From Ophiodon elongatus (taxonomy: Eukaryota; Chordata; Actinopteri; Perciformes; Hexagrammidae), in the NCBI GenBank assembly GCA_016806645.1, contig JACSYO010001006.1, positions 392,001 to 456,000 on the forward strand: 64,000 bases of DNA, given 5' to 3'. How positions within the stretch are numbered: position 1 is the first letter of the stretch; each line of letters opens with the position of its first letter. The translations under genes and the position numbers were made by a program. The notes beneath the pieces were generated by a model. That model ran no database searches and was not told the DNA's origin. It saw only the letters and a list, made by a program, of their open reading frames with translations. Shown one piece after another: positions 43,011-56,069 of this stretch.

Positions 43011-46000
43011 AAAATATGAATTATAACAATGCCTTTATTAAAAAAAAAAAAAAAGAAGAACAATGTTTGTGTGCTCCTTTGTTATGATATTTAAACTCAA
43101 GGTAATCAAATCTAATCTAGGGGTTAATGATCAGATTTAAAGAATAGTGGTGATTGCCAAGTAGAACAACGACTCATTAGGACTGAAAATTGTCCCAATT
43201 TTGAATGCAGCACAAATATAAATATATATATATATATATATAAATTTTTTTATAGGTTACTTAATTGTCAAATGTCCTAATGTAAGTGGGATGACATTCA
43301 CTCAATTGCCAGTTTATTAGGTACATCTAGAAAATGCAGGGCTGCTTTATTCGAATGCTCTGGTAGCTAAAATCATCATTGATATACATAAGTGGGGTGA
43401 GCAAAAATATTAGGAACACCTCTTGGTATATATTTGAAGTATAATAAGAAACTGTAACTGAGAGTGTAATTATTCCAGTCCTCCACTAGAGGGTGCTCAC
43501 AGCCAATCAGGGATCCACCACAAGTCTCCAGTCCCCCCACCAAGAGCTTGTCTCAGTGTCTCCAGCACTTACTGGTTTCCCTGAAGGTGTCCGCAGGTTT
43601 CTAGCCCTCATTTCAGACGCCACGCAGTACAGCGCCGCGGCAGAACTAAGAAGACGCGTTCACCTCAGATCCCTGGCAGCCTCATGTCTCTTTCCCCACA
43701 GACATCGAGGCTTCACAGAGAAGCTGCGGTTAGCGTTTCTCAACGGTTTCCTCCGAAAGCTGACGCTTTGAAACACACACGCTGTCTTCTGTCTCCACAA
43801 CGAGCCAAACCCGACTACGTCACCTGGCGGGCGGGTTTGTCTCTGGCCGTCTGAACCTGCAGGCGCAGCAACCACAAGAATCTTAAAAATGTGATTACCT
43901 GATGAGAGTTCAATGAGAAGGTTTATACAACTCACGTCTGTAGCGACTAACGAAGCTACAGCGAGCACATGGTTGACTTAGCTAAGTGTAGCTGTAGCCT
44001 CACATTTAGCTTATCGGAATACTATGAGGCTACAAGCAGCAGCCGGCTAACGTTAGCCAACGTCTCATTTGTTAAATTCATATAAAAACTAAAGTGCAAA
44101 CGCAACTACATTTTTCTGGGAGAGGGGTACTTTTACACCTTTTGTGTGTACTTCAATTCAATTCAATTTATTTTTGTATAGCCCAAAATCACAAATTACA
44201 AATTTGCCTCAGAGGGCTTTTTTTTGTACTGTGTATGTTGTTTAAAAGAAAGGAGGGAAGCACTTTATTTAAACCAATGACTGCACGAAATGCACACTAC
44301 ATGGGCAAAGTCTTTTTGTAAATTTGTATGCAGTCATTTTGTGTTTTGTGCTCATTTAATATTTTTTGTAGTCATTTTGCATCTCTTTGAGTTCAGGCCT
44401 TGTCTGTTTTGGTTGTTTTGTCTTTGAAGTAATTTTGGGTCTTTTCTATATGATTTGTGTCTGGAGTTGTTTTGTGTCTCTTTGTGGTTGTTTTGTGTCA
44501 TCACTCTATAGTCTGTACATTTCTCTTTGAATTACATTTTGCAGGTGAGGGTAGGGGGTCCCCTGACAGTTTTGCCTCTGGACCTGTGCCCGGTACTCCA
44601 TTCATACATGGTACAGTATAAACTCATTATCAGGTTCAATAGTCTGTCGGCTGAACTGAGTTTCCGAAGCTGTTTGGTTTGACGCTGGATTCAAGAAGCT
44701 GTTGAACAAAGACCAGAAACTTGAAACTTACTTTGATCTTATATCGTATCTAAATCCACTGGTGTGGACTTCACTCATCCAAATGACACAGGAATCTAGT
44801 TGAGGACTTGTTCTAGTCGCCGTTACTTTTATTGAATCTTGAATCCTCAAATAACCTCTTGCCAGTGGGCGAGAGGTTATAATTTTGTGCTTTTATTATT
44901 TCATTGATTTTTCCTGACTGAAAAAAATAAGCCTATCATTTCCTGCATATTTGTAGCCCCGAGATGTATCCATCTTCACCTGGTTTCACAAGAGGTTGTT
45001 AATTCCGCCTCCAAATGAAAAGTTTCTTCATGACAGGTTCAGACTGTGTGAGGGCCGTGTAAGTTGAGCCAACTTCTTCCCGTATTCGGGATGTGTCTGG
45101 ATATATCTTTTCTTCTTTTTTTTCAGCAATATTGAGCTCTTTACATATATCTGATGAGAAGTTTGTACATCAACATGGATTTAAGTTGAACAGAAAGTGA
45201 CAACAAGAGAACTACAAGAATGAACATGGTCCATAAATCACTGGAAAGACCCAGACACAGTAAATGGCTGTTCAAATAAGCTGATATAGTTAATCATACA
45301 TGCAGAATGTGTGCAGTCGTTTGGCAGCGAAATAGAGCAAATATATAATCCTTCTTACTGGATTGAGACCTGCAGCTCTGGAGGTTCGGCAGACTCGAGA
45401 TAAACAGGCTGTATTTATTTGCTACACACACACACACACACACCACACACCACACAACACACACACCACACACCACACACCACACACACAAATCACCATG
45501 TCTGCATCGAGGACAAACCATCTCCCACACAAACCTTGGACCCAGCGTGAGTCCACTGTTATTGGACTAGAAGGCGGTCTAATAGCTGGCTGTCCTCAGG
45601 TGAACTGTGGGGGAAACCAATCGGAGGAGTTTACACAGGAAAGCAGCGAGCAATTACACCTTCATTCATTAAATGCTCTGCCAAACGCACACACCCACTG
45701 TGGAGCACATCACCTGATCTTCTGAGTTGCTGTCCTCACCTCACCTCACCTCTGCTGGCCTATACGAGACGGATTGGCAAAGTGGGTGTACACAAGGTTG
45801 TGTTTGCTATTTTAGGTTCCAAAGCTACGGAGCCAAGCCCATTAATTAAAAGCTGAGTTCTGGGTGATAACCTGTTGTAACGTTGTGTCACTGGACTGTC
45901 CTGCTGCCTGCTTTTGCAGCGGCCTGAGTTCTGTGGGGTTTTTTTCTGGAATGTGTGCGTTCTTGAGATTTGGTCGAAGTGGTCGCATTGACACAACTAA

Positions 46001-47239
46001 TCCTGTGTACAAAGACACGCTTTGTAGAATGTACATGTGTACTGTTGGGGTTAAGTCCCCGGCTGAACGGTGATTGGTGAAAGAATGGAAATGGTTGTGC
46101 AGCAGAGGTCACGTATCACGGGTCACATGCTGAGAATGTATATGAATGTTTTCCAGGGTTATGAACCTCTTTCAGTTTGCAATATTTCATTTATTGTAAG
46201 CTAAACCGTTTATTAACTACTAGTAATTCAAAACATTTTGTACAGTATAGTTAAATAAGCGTGAAGGAAAACTAAAGTGTGTTTCAGGCAGTTATTCAGT
46301 TAATTACAATAATATTTTCTACAGGACAGAGCAACATGGAAGCTCTGAATATGCATCAGGTCCTTCTGTATTTAAATTTTCTGTTTTAATTAGATTAATA
46401 CATTTTTGCCTCCAAACTGAAGGGAATAAGGTCATTATTTTAACTTATTTCACTTTATATTATCTTGTCAAACCTGAAAGAAATGTACTCATTTATTATT
46501 GCGTTAATTATTGGTGATCACAATTAAAAGAGGATCGTTTCCCCCATTTCCTTTCTATGTGACTGATCCATTGGTCAGATGTATTATGCAGGCTAAAGAG
46601 TTTTTCTCAACATTATAATAATGTGCACATAAAAACATCATGCACAAAAAAAATCTCCTAATCTCCTAATGTTTGTTAAGTACTTCCTCTTATATTTCCT
46701 GTGGGATTAAAAAGTACATGTATGAAAAATAAATAGTATTTTCCAAGAGCCTTTTGTGTAATAGAGATCAAATTCATTAATGATTACAAAAGAAATATCA
46801 GCCATTAAAATAATCAATATAATTTCTCCACAGATCTTGGGGCACCATGTAAAATGATCCTGGAGACTCTGGTGGGTTCAGTAAAAAAACACAAGTATTT
46901 TGTTGCAGTAAAAACTAATTTATTGAAATTATGAGACTTAGAAAATGTAAACAATCTCAATTTTATGACATGGATATGATTTAAAACAGGAGTGATGGTC
47001 AGAAGAGTTTCTATTCTTTCAACACAGGAAAGCATATATATCGATTTACATATTTGCATATCAAAAATACTCAGTGGTTTCTACACACCGTCATAATCAG
47101 TCCACATTAAACCCAAAGTTCACCTCGGCGTCATAACCGCTACAACTATAAACGAAAAACATGCGCTATTGTTGCAATTGTATTTTCATTTCGTGCAATG
47201 ATCAAACAATATCCTATGTGCACATAATCTTTTTAAAGC
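43011..47239. other. abcc3-wfikkn2 intergenic region; no gene recognised
   Basis: It contains an (AT)n tract near 43220-43241, a fragment at 43300-43415 with TTGCCAGTTTATTAGGTAC (a teleost transposon-end motif from memory) and a fragment at 44150-44220 (below). A degenerate array of TTTGTGTCTCTTTGTGGTTG-like units lies at about 44330-44510, and a CA-rich tract at 45423-45490. No open frame resembles a protein. Confidence 0.65.
44150..44220. repeat. Teleost dispersed repeat fragment
   Basis: It contains a triplicated AATTC and TTTTTGTATAGCCCAAAATC and then TTGCCTCAGAGGGCTTT. I remember this combination from many teleost genomes as a short retroelement-like repeat; the family name is not asserted. 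Confidence 0.6.
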
Positions 47240-47655
47240 AACACATTGCCCGCGGGTCTCTTCTCTCCGTGCGTCTTTGCGCGCGCTGCGCTCCGGCGCC
47301 GCTGGAGCCCGCAAAGGGTTAAACGGGGTTACCAGCAATCCCTTTAACAGGCAGGTGCCCCGCCAGCCCAGCCCAAAGCTCACCGCTGACTTTTTAAAAA
47401 GCTTCTTCCAACATCTCGGGAGCAACTCATAACTGTCATGCTGAGAGGAACTCGGCGAGTCTCGTCCCCGGTGATGGCTGCAGACCCTCAGCGGAAATAA
47501 AGCGGGACATCAACCTGGATAAAGCAGCGGACACGCATCCCACTCACACGCGTGGCACGCGCCATTGAGTTACGTCGTCGTTTCACCTACTTTGACTTTC
47601 AGAGCCGTGGAGGTTTGCTTGATTGCTGGAAATCTCAGAAATCAACTAACTTCGA

Positions 47656-47687
<32 letters not shown>

Positions 47688-47723
47688 AGCTTCAGCCTCG
47701 CCTCGTTGTGTCCCGCGCTGGAG
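47240..47723 (+). promoter_or_regulatory. wfikkn2: Probable wfikkn2 promoter and 5' leader
   Basis: A GC- and CpG-rich patch (about 47250-47340) stands out from the AT-rich surroundings and is followed by the likely leader. No TATA box was recognised. The leader region holds a short upstream ORF (47438-47500, 20 codons with a second internal ATG) and a (GAAA)8 tract (47654-47688). The transcription start is not known. Confidence 0.4.
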
Positions 47724-47909
47724 ATGTGGTGGATGCTGTTTCCACGGTGGATCTGGTTCCTGGCGTGTGCGTCAGTGTTGATGGAGCACCAGCACGGAGT
47801 CCTGCCCGATGTCACCTACTCACACCCGGGGATCTGCCCCAACGACATGAACCCCAACCTGTGGGTGGATGCCATGAGCACCTGCACCCGAGAGTGTGAA
47901 TCTGATCTG
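47724..47909 (+). CDS. wfikkn2: wfikkn2 exon 1
   Basis: 186 nt, 62 codons, ending phase 0 before GTAATG. It carries the signal peptide (MWWMLFPRWIWFLACASVLM) and the first half of the WAP domain. The ATG context has G at -3 but T at +4, so it is of moderate strength. Confidence 0.93.
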
Positions 47910-48012
47910 GTAATGTCAATAAAGTACTTTCAGAATTAAGTTTTCTTACGTTGTGCTGCATGCCATTTCTGTATTAATGGAAATTATATTTTATTATATA
48001 TATATATATTCA

Positions 48013-48076
<64 letters not shown>

Positions 48077-48122
48077 TATATTTATTTATTTATATATATA
48101 TATTTATTTATATATATATTTA

Positions 48123-48178
<56 letters not shown>

Positions 48179-49855
48179 GTATTTTCTGCTCTGGATTGTA
48201 ATGAATCTCCATTCTGTTATTTATCATTGTTGACTGGATGGAAATACCTTCCAGATGCCGGCAGCCTTCTGCATCTGTAACTCTTTCTTCTCCTCTTCCA
48301 GGAGTGCGAGTCCTTTGAGAAGTGTTGCCAAAATGTGTGTGGGAATCGGAGCTGTGTGGCGGCCCGTTTCCTGGACGGGAAGAAAGGCCCCATGGGAATG
48401 CCCAAGGACGCCACCTGCACCAGTTTCATGTGCACCCAGCAGGGGTCCGAGTGCGACATCTGGGACGGCCAGCCGGTGTGTAAGTGCCGGGACCGCTGCG
48501 AGAGGGAGCCGCACTTCACCTGCGCGTCTGACGGCATGACCTACTACAACAAGTGCTACATGGACGCAGAGGCGTGCTCCAAGGGCATCGCCCTGGCCGT
48601 TGTCACGTGCCGCTTCCACCTCACCTGGCCCAATACCAGCCCGCCGTTGCCCCAGGCGACCACTCTTCGCCCAACCACCGCTCCTCTTCAGGCGACCATC
48701 CCGCCTCCCACCGAGCCCGAGAAGCTCACCGTGGTCAGCAGCCCCACTCACCAGACTGTGACTGTGGGGGACACCGCCAGCTTCCTGTGCGACGTGTCAG
48801 GTCGCCCCCGGCCTGAGATCACCTGGGAGAAGCAGCAGCCGGAGGGGGTGGAGCAGGTGGAGTGGGTGGCCATAGGGCCTAATCATGTGCGGGGCAACAT
48901 AGTGGTCACTAACATCGGTCAGCTGGTCATCTACAACGTCCAGCCGCATGATTCGGGCGTCTACACCTGCACGGCTCGGAACCCATCTGGCTCGGTGCGG
49001 GCCGACCACCCGCTGACCGTGCTGCCCACGGACCCACCCAAAACCCCCGTGCCCAACAATGTGACCCGCTGCCTGTCCGCAGAGTGCCTGAAACCCCCCG
49101 AGAACCCCGAGGATTGTGGGAGCGAGATGGAGAAGGTCAGCTGGTACTACGAGCCCAAGACCAACAACTGCTTCTCCTTCACCCACTGCCACATGGACGA
49201 GCAGCAGCCCGGGAAGGTGTTCGAGACGTACGAGGAGTGTATGCAGTGCTGCGGTCCCGAGCTTTCGGGCCCCTGCGGGCTCCCCAGCCTGCAGGGGCCC
49301 TGTAAGGCCTACGAACCGCGCTGGGCTTACAGCGGCACCCTGCGGCAGTGTCAGTCCTTCATCTACGGCGGGTGTGAGGGCAACGACAACAACTTTGAAT
49401 CCAAAGAAGCCTGTGAGGAGATGTGCCCCTACCCGAAAAACCACCACTGCAAGGCCTGCAAGCCGAGAGGCAAGATGGTGACGAGCTTCTGCCGGAGCGA
49501 CTTCGTCATCCTGGGCCACATGACGGAGCTCACGGAGGAGAAGGACTCGGGCCACGCCCTCGTGACCGTGGAGGAGATCCTGAAGGATGAGAAGATGGGT
49601 CTCCGCTTCTTCGGCAAGGAGCCCCTCGAGGTCACCTTCCTCAACATGGACTGGAATTGCCCGTGCCCGAACATCACGGGCGCCGCCGCCGAGGGACAGG
49701 TCATCATCATGGGCAGCGTGAGCGACGGCATGGCCGTCCTTCAGCCGGAGAGCTACGTGGGCTCCTCCAGCCCTCGCCGCCTACGGAAGCTGAGAGAGGT
49801 CATCTCCAAGAACACGTGTGACATTCTCAAAGCGATCACCAACAGCCCGCTGTAG
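47724..49855 (+). CDS. wfikkn2: WFIKKN2, multidomain protease-inhibitor and GDF8/11-binding protein (two exons)
   Basis: The coding sequence joins 47724-47909 and 48302-49855 and encodes 579 residues (human about 576). The product is secreted: residues 1-20 form a hydrophobic signal peptide. Domains in order: WAP (about 35-86, starting GICPNDMNPNLWVDA), follistatin/Kazal (111-166, with ECDIWDGQPVCKC), Ig (about 210-303, FLCDVSG to YTCTARN), Kunitz 1 (324-379), Kunitz 2 (387-437) and a netrin-like NTR domain (445-570). Kunitz 2 has Lys after its second Cys (GPCKAY), the P1 of a trypsin-type inhibitor. Kunitz 1 has Gly there and altered Cys spacing, so it is probably not inhibitory. In mammals the protein binds myostatin/GDF8 and GDF11. 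The start is the first in-frame ATG. WFIKKN1 is the alternative; similarity in the Kazal and Ig regions and linkage to abcc3 favour WFIKKN2. Confidence 0.96.
47910..48301 (+). other. wfikkn2: wfikkn2 intron 1, AT microsatellite
   Basis: A 392-base intron, about half of which (roughly 47994-48172) is (TA)n mixed with TTTA units. Such tracts are unstable and hard to sequence, so the length here may be approximate. Confidence 0.85.
48302..49855 (+). CDS. wfikkn2: wfikkn2 exon 2
   Basis: 1554 nt including the TAG at 49853-49855. It starts ECESFEKCCQNVCGNRSCVA after a CTCTTCCAG acceptor and holds the rest of WAP plus all other domains in one large exon, the same two-exon arrangement as in other vertebrates. 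It is much more GC-rich than its surroundings. Confidence 0.96.
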   Translation, partial: ECESFEKCCQNVCGNRSCVAARFLDGKKGPMGMPKDATCTSFMCTQQGSECDIWDGQPVCKCRDRCEREPHFTCASDGMTYYNKCYMDAEACSKGIALAVVTCRFHLTWPNTSPPLPQATTLRPTTAPLQATIPPPTEPEKLTVVSSPTHQTVTVGDTASFLCDVSGRPRPEITWEKQQPEGVEQVEWVAIGPNHVRGNIVVTNIGQLVIYNVQPHDSGVYTCTARNPSGSVRADHPLTVLPTDPPKTPVPNNVTRCLSAECLKPPENPEDCGSEMEKVSWYYEPKTNNCFSFTHCHMDEQQPGKVFETYEECMQCCGPELSGPCGLPSLQGPCKAYEPRWAYSGTLRQCQSFIYGGCEGNDNNFESKEACEEMCPYPKNHHCKACKPRGKMVTSFCRSDFVILGHMTELTEEKDSGHALVTVEEILKDEKMGLRFFGKEPLEVTFLNMDWNCPCPNITGAAAEGQVIIMGSVSDGMAVLQPESYVGSSSPRRLRKLREVISKNTCDILKAITNSPL

Positions 49856-50632
49856 GGTCGGGGTCGGGGATAGAACCTGTTCATCAAGTCTAGCTTAGAC
49901 TACGCCAGGCTGCTCTCTTCTGAGCATTAACTGCAGTCGTGTTTTGAATTTTAGGACCATTCTTATTACATTTAATGGATGTCTTTCTTGTTTTTGAACG
50001 TTTTCAGGCTTCCCGATGAGGGACCCTGTCTGTTATGGCACGGCCATTGGTGTTGTTGATTGAAATACCATATATGTGAACACGAGGGACATCCATCATG
50101 ATCCTCTTGTTGCCTTAATCCCCCCGACTCCGACTCCCCCGATGCCCTCTCTTGCCTCCAGCAGAAATGGAGGTCGCAGACTTTGTATTGAAGCACCAAA
50201 CAGACACGATTGAGTTTGATTTTTTATGTACATAGTTGAAGTGTCGAAATTTCTTCGATTGTTTTATTTTCCAGCCGTATTTCCAGCGGGCACTTTTGAT
50301 ATCTGATCACACTCGTTACTTCATACATTTACCCCTTATTTTATTTTCAGTTTTCATGTTGTATAAATGCATCCATATACCCGTGCAGGGTATGGCACAT
50401 ACAGTACGACAAGGTAGATTTGGTTCATCCAAATGGATCAGTTGTAATATATTTTATTAACAGCCACATTTTGTCAGTCATTTATTTGGCATCTACTTGC
50501 TATTACTTTTTTGGGCTATTTATTATCATGTATGCTTTTCTTTTATCTTGTTTTTGTACTTCATGCTCTCCCTCCGAAATGATTTTGTATAATTCTGCGG
50601 AGAAAATAAAGATTTGGGATTTTCCCATCAGT
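49856..50632 (+). other. wfikkn2: wfikkn2 3' UTR with AATAAA poly(A) signal
   Basis: Non-coding, T-rich sequence follows the stop. AATAAA at 50605-50610 is followed about 20 bases later by a CA dinucleotide and then a T/G-rich stretch, the expected layout for cleavage near 50625-50632. Confidence 0.65.
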
Positions 50633-51709
50633 CTCCTTTTATTGATTCTGTTTGATGGATTTTGTTCATATAAATGTACTTTTGCATTATATTCAATAAC
50701 ATGGACTGAGTGGCTTCATCTTTTGAAGCGTATAGGACCAGGTACACAGGGACTGTGTGACCGTGTTCAGCCTCTGTACCTGGTGGAGGACGGAGCGGCT
50801 CTCCTTGTACCTGTGTGGTCACTCTGACAGGCTGTGATAAAAGAGACTAGGGAATAGCGAATCCCCAGCCCCCCAACCCCCACCCCACCCTCAAAAACCC
50901 CAAACAGAACCCATCCATTCTAAAGACCCCTGTGGCATTGTAAAACCTTCACCCTGTTTTGCTTCGCCTCCGTGATCCAGTCTAATTGGGTAAGGAGCCC
51001 AAGCTGTAAACCTCAGATCCAATCCCAAACAAGAGTTATGTGTTTCATGCCGTGCCAGCAGGCGTCTCTGGGTTACTGGGAACAGGCCTTGGTGGGCTTC
51101 GACGAGGGTGTTCCACTTCCCAGATGAGATTCTGTTTCTCCCATCCAGAGCGGTGGAGGGAGGCAGGAGATCAGCCCATGTGCGGTGTTCCTTTACTGGC
51201 AAAACCACCAGGGAGTTCAGACCTGCACTCCAGCAGCTGTTAAGACTCTGAAGCAGAGAAATATTAGATCTGCAGCACCTTGGATCGCATCAGAAAGCCA
51301 TATAAACAAGGCTCACTTCAACAACGCAAAACTACCAACAGACATTTTATCGCTTTTCGACGAACGCTGTTTATTCATTTCAAAATCACACACTTCTTAT
51401 TCCCCCTAACGGTTACGTATCCAGAATGTAGCTCCTGGGGTCAGTGGGTTGGGAGGGTTCATACACGGAGTCACGCTGAAGGTTGTATTTGTGATTATCT
51501 ACAGCTGATTTGAATACTGAGGGTAAACTAGCATGCTCCCGTCGGAGTACTGTCCCAATGATTCTCTAAAGCTCGGGATGGTGATGTTGGGCAACGAGCC
51601 AGCTTGAGATCCAAAGGTCGCTTTAGATCCAAAGGTCGCTTCATCCAGGGAGAAAAGTGACAAGGCCGTCCCTTCAGGCCATATGCATCTACATAAGTTT
51701 TTTTGGGGG

Positions 51710-51754
51710 GTTATACATCTGTTAATCTATGCTATAGATTAACAGATGTATAAC
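51710..51754. repeat. Perfect 21-bp-arm hairpin with 3-base loop
   Basis: Arms 51710-51730 and 51734-51754 are exact reverse complements (left arm starts GTTATACATCTGTTAATC) around the loop GCT. Confidence 0.95.
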
Positions 51755-54700
51755 ACAAGCAAAATGTATGGTTCGTGTGTAGATTCCCGGGGTAGAGTGC
51801 GCATGTATCGATCCTATGAAAGCACATTTCTGCCAGGAAAAGGAAGAGATTTATGAATATGTATGCATGATTGATTCATTTGATTAAAATCAAAATACTA
51901 GTAGATATAGTACTGCAGGTCAAAATGTGTACTCATAAATTCAGAATTATGAGGGGGTAAGTCAAATAATTCAGTTTCAAATTCACGTAGTATCTCTTCA
52001 TTAAGTCGAGTGGCACGATTTGGAGATGGAATGATAGTAATTATGTTTTTTAAGTTACAGTATGATGCATTATATGTGCTATACATTCAAGCACATACAC
52101 AGATGTTGTGCATCTACTAGTGAATATACTTTGGTGGAAATTATTAAAATAATAATGGCAACAAAAAAAAAGAAGGAAAATGCTTTTTGCGCAAAATTCT
52201 TTTAATTCTTTCTCTAATCTTTTTTTTTTGAATACTTAATGTTTTCACCTCCTCAGGCAAAGGAGAACAAATGAAAAGAAAAAGATTTATTATACATTGC
52301 GAGAATAAAGAATAAGGTCGAGCTTTTCAGTAGTGCCAGGCATTTTGAAGATAAAGTTGCAATACCATTTTACAAAAGAAATATAAATGTTGAGAATGAA
52401 GTCAAAATACCATTTTGAGAATAAAATGGATATGTTAAGAATACAGTGGAAATACTGTTTTGAGAATGAGGAGAAAATCTCGAGAATAAACGTCAAACAT
52501 TTGAGAAGAAACCGAACCACGTACAAGATTTTATCCTCAAACTTCAAAATATAATAAATTCTTCCTGCTCTCATTTCTCCTCCTTATTACTGGTCCTACT
52601 AATCTTTTTTATTTATTAGATAGAGACACCAGGAAATGAGGGAGCGAGCGGGACGCAGACAAGCTCCTGGCTCATGGTTTTAACAACTAAACTTACGCTG
52701 TCACATTTGAATCTCTTTTAGCCTCAGACTGGAACTTTGGGGGAAACCGGTGGTTTCTTCATGGTTTTCGGTGGTACACGTGTTCACTCTCTTGTCCCGC
52801 TAATGTAGCTTGGATCGAGTCCAATTGGTGAATTTTATAGCAATCACAGATGCAACCAACAGTTCAGCTGAGGGAACTAGTTCACCTATCAAACTAAAAA
52901 GCCTCAAAACAACATCAAACGCCATCAATTATTTTTCCTCTCCTCTGATTTTACGTCTATTAAAAAAACAAAAAAACACACCTCTAACCACTTCAATGCG
53001 TAGTCTGGGTTCCACAAAAGCACAATTTACTATCAATTAAAATTCTGAATATTTGAAACATGTGTGATCCTTATTTTTCAAGTCCTTTTATGCTTTTCTA
53101 ATTTGAGTCAGGCCAAGTAAAAGGGTACAAGAGTTATGCTTTGATATGCACTGCGGAACTTTCTCTCACATATTTTTTTCTTTTCTTCTTCTCCTCTCTT
53201 TCCTCTCAGGCTTTGCTGATTTGATGGGGTCAATGCGTTCACAAGCTCAGTTCACACAAGGCAGGAGAAGTCAGTGTGGTCCCGGTGCTCGGCTCGGCTG
53301 TAGACCTGCGCCAGGTAGAGAGGCCACGGCGGTCCAGTACAGCCGGTTACACTCTGCCTGTTGTTCTATGCGCATCGCTCCACGTTGTGTATCCAGAGGA
53401 GAGCGGACAGTGGCACCTGTTGAACAGATCAGCTAGCTGGGTGGTTTAGGACCTCTGATTCATGACCTGCATCTGTTATGGCCATATCATTTGGAACGTC
53501 TATTGAAAAGATACAGTAGCCACTCACACGCATTGACTGGAGATGAGCAGGGTCCCATGGCAGTATATCATCTGGAGGGCAGTTGACAGCCGGTTTTGAA
53601 GCCGGTAGGTGGTAGCTGCTGTGCTCTGGATGGGGAAATGATTGAGAAAATGCCTCGAAACACACTCGTGAGGCACTTCACCCCCCCGACATGATGCCCT
53701 GACAAAAGTGACACTTTCTCTGAAAAGGCAAATCAGTGTGGGTGAAAGCCATGAAAGGATTCATTCATATAAAGGCCTCATTATTCTAGTGTTGAGTTTG
53801 AGAATCTTATATTTCTCTACTAATCAAATCGGAAGCCTTTTGTTTGGTGCTGATCAATTAAGTAACGTTTGGAAGGGGGCCTTCTCTCCCATTTATGCCC
53901 TTACGGAGTATAAAGCTCATATTTGGTCTCATCAGTGCAGAGCAGTGGACGGGCCCATGTTCCAGTGCAGTGCAGCTTAACCTGGCTCTGTATATCAGAC
54001 CAGGTTGTGTGAGCCACAGCATCCTCTGGTGTTGAAGCAAGTCTGTCTACATGAAGCTGCTCCAGGCGTTCAGCACATAGATCCATTGATAAGAGGTTGG
54101 AAATATTCAGTAGGCCCCAAGTGTCAGCTGAGGTCCAGTGTTATGACGCGTACTGCAGGAAAAGTCCCAACAACCTGGACGCGTAGGAAATATCTGATTA
54201 AGATATGTGTTATTGTCAACTATTTAAAGAGTAACATATAGATGTTGAGTTTTTTTTTTCTTCAATATTTGCACTATATCAATAATTACTTTAGCTTTTG
54301 TCGTTTTGTTTCTTGGAACAATTTTGGTCCATTCTGGAATTATTTAACGTAAAGCCACCGAGCGACATTTCTCTATGATCACATGTGACAGTGAAAAGGT
54401 GAAAGGTGTCCCTCCGCACCACTGGTGACAGGACACTTCAGGTGTTACCACTTTATGGGGATGAAGTGGTAACTTGGTCTAGTCCAGGTTTTGTGAATAT
54501 GGAACATTGGCGATAATACCCAAGCCTACGTCATCTAACATGTTGGACCTTTATCCAATCATAATCAGCCACTGTGTAATTCAAATGAAATTTAACGTGA
54601 TCTGACGGGCTCTATTTTCATGAACCCGACGGCGCGGCTGGTCAGGTGCGCCTCGGCCAAGAGCGTCGGGATTTACACACTTTTTGTGGCCGGGCTCCCA

Positions 54701-56069
54701 TGGTGCACCTGTGGCACACTTGGGCACGAGGTGGGGGTCAGAAAGAAGTCATTATATTATAGGTGGGCGCATCAAAGACTGACAATCATGGCCAATCACA
54801 CTCACTACCTTTACCCCCTTTAATAACAGGGCCCTCCCCATCATGACCCTCCTCCACCCCCCCATCCTTTATTTACCTGCTTCATTAATTCGAATGGAGG
54901 GCGAGATGTACAGTGAGAGAGGCTGGAGGAAAACAACAGAAAGAACTAGAGTTTATTTTCAATTAGGAGGTCAGTCAGAGACTAAAAGGCTACACAGATA
55001 AACACAAACACACAGTCCGTTGCGAGCTAACATTAGCTTACGTTAGCTTACGTGACACCCAACCATGCGTTGTCACATGTGTGCTGATGTATTTTGTTTT
55101 CATGAGTAACCGACATGTTTTTAGAGTGTGCATACTTTGCTTCAGGACCACAGACAGGCTTTACCACGGGGGAGTTGATGTACGGCCTTCGCGTCGCGAT
55201 GCTCTTGTTTCCCCTCATTCTGCTGAGCGAGGCTCAGCGAGCGCGAGTGAAGTTGTCTCATTTAATTGTCTCATTTATTTGTCTCATTTATTTGTCCTAT
55301 TTGCATGAATTATCCTCTGTACCCGTACCAGCCGGTACCTGTAACACTTACAGCCGACTTATGATGGCGTCTTTGGCTGTTTGGGTGATGTAAGATAATT
55401 GTGCGAAAGAACACGGCATTTTTTTATTGCTTTTGTTATAGTTTTCCTATTATTATTGGCAGAGGAACTCAACATGGATGAGCACTGAGGGAAAGCTACA
55501 AGCTTCCAGGCTCATGAACAATACCAGGAGGAAAGCAAATATAAGTGGTGGATGGGCAGGAGGGCAGCAGCTGGTGATACACACAATATGCACAATTAGT
55601 GTAAGATTGTAGAGTTTCAGAAGAGGGATTGAATTAAATAACAAAGCTTCTTACCTCACAGTTATGGCTAATGTTTGTCACTAATGTGTCACTTGTTTCC
55701 TTGCTGTGTGATAACTTACTGCGCAGACTTCATAAATGATTCTGTTGATATATTATCTCTTGCTTAAGGTTATGGTTTGTAAGGTAATTAAACTCTGCGT
55801 GTGTAACATGTTCAGCTGCAGTATTATAATTTATGGTGCCATTTTAATTTACAGCACATGCTGTGCCTATTTCTCTCATCGCCAACTGCTTGGATACTGT
55901 AACGTTGCTCTTGTTGAGCACAAATATCTCATTTTATGAGGCAGAAATACAAACTAATGACATATCGGTTCACTCAGTGATTAAAATAATTGTATCTATA
56001 TATGGATAGATTCTACAGTGGATGATTAACCACCATTAAGTCTGTGACACATCAATATAGCAATGTGAT

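Noticed and set aside
48797..49555. 252-codon minus-strand open frame opposite wfikkn2 exon 2
   Set aside because: Antisense shadow caused by the GC-rich codon usage of the real exon; no known domain.
51710..51754. microRNA precursor
   Set aside because: The loop is only three bases and the stem only 21 bp with perfect pairing, unlike animal precursors.
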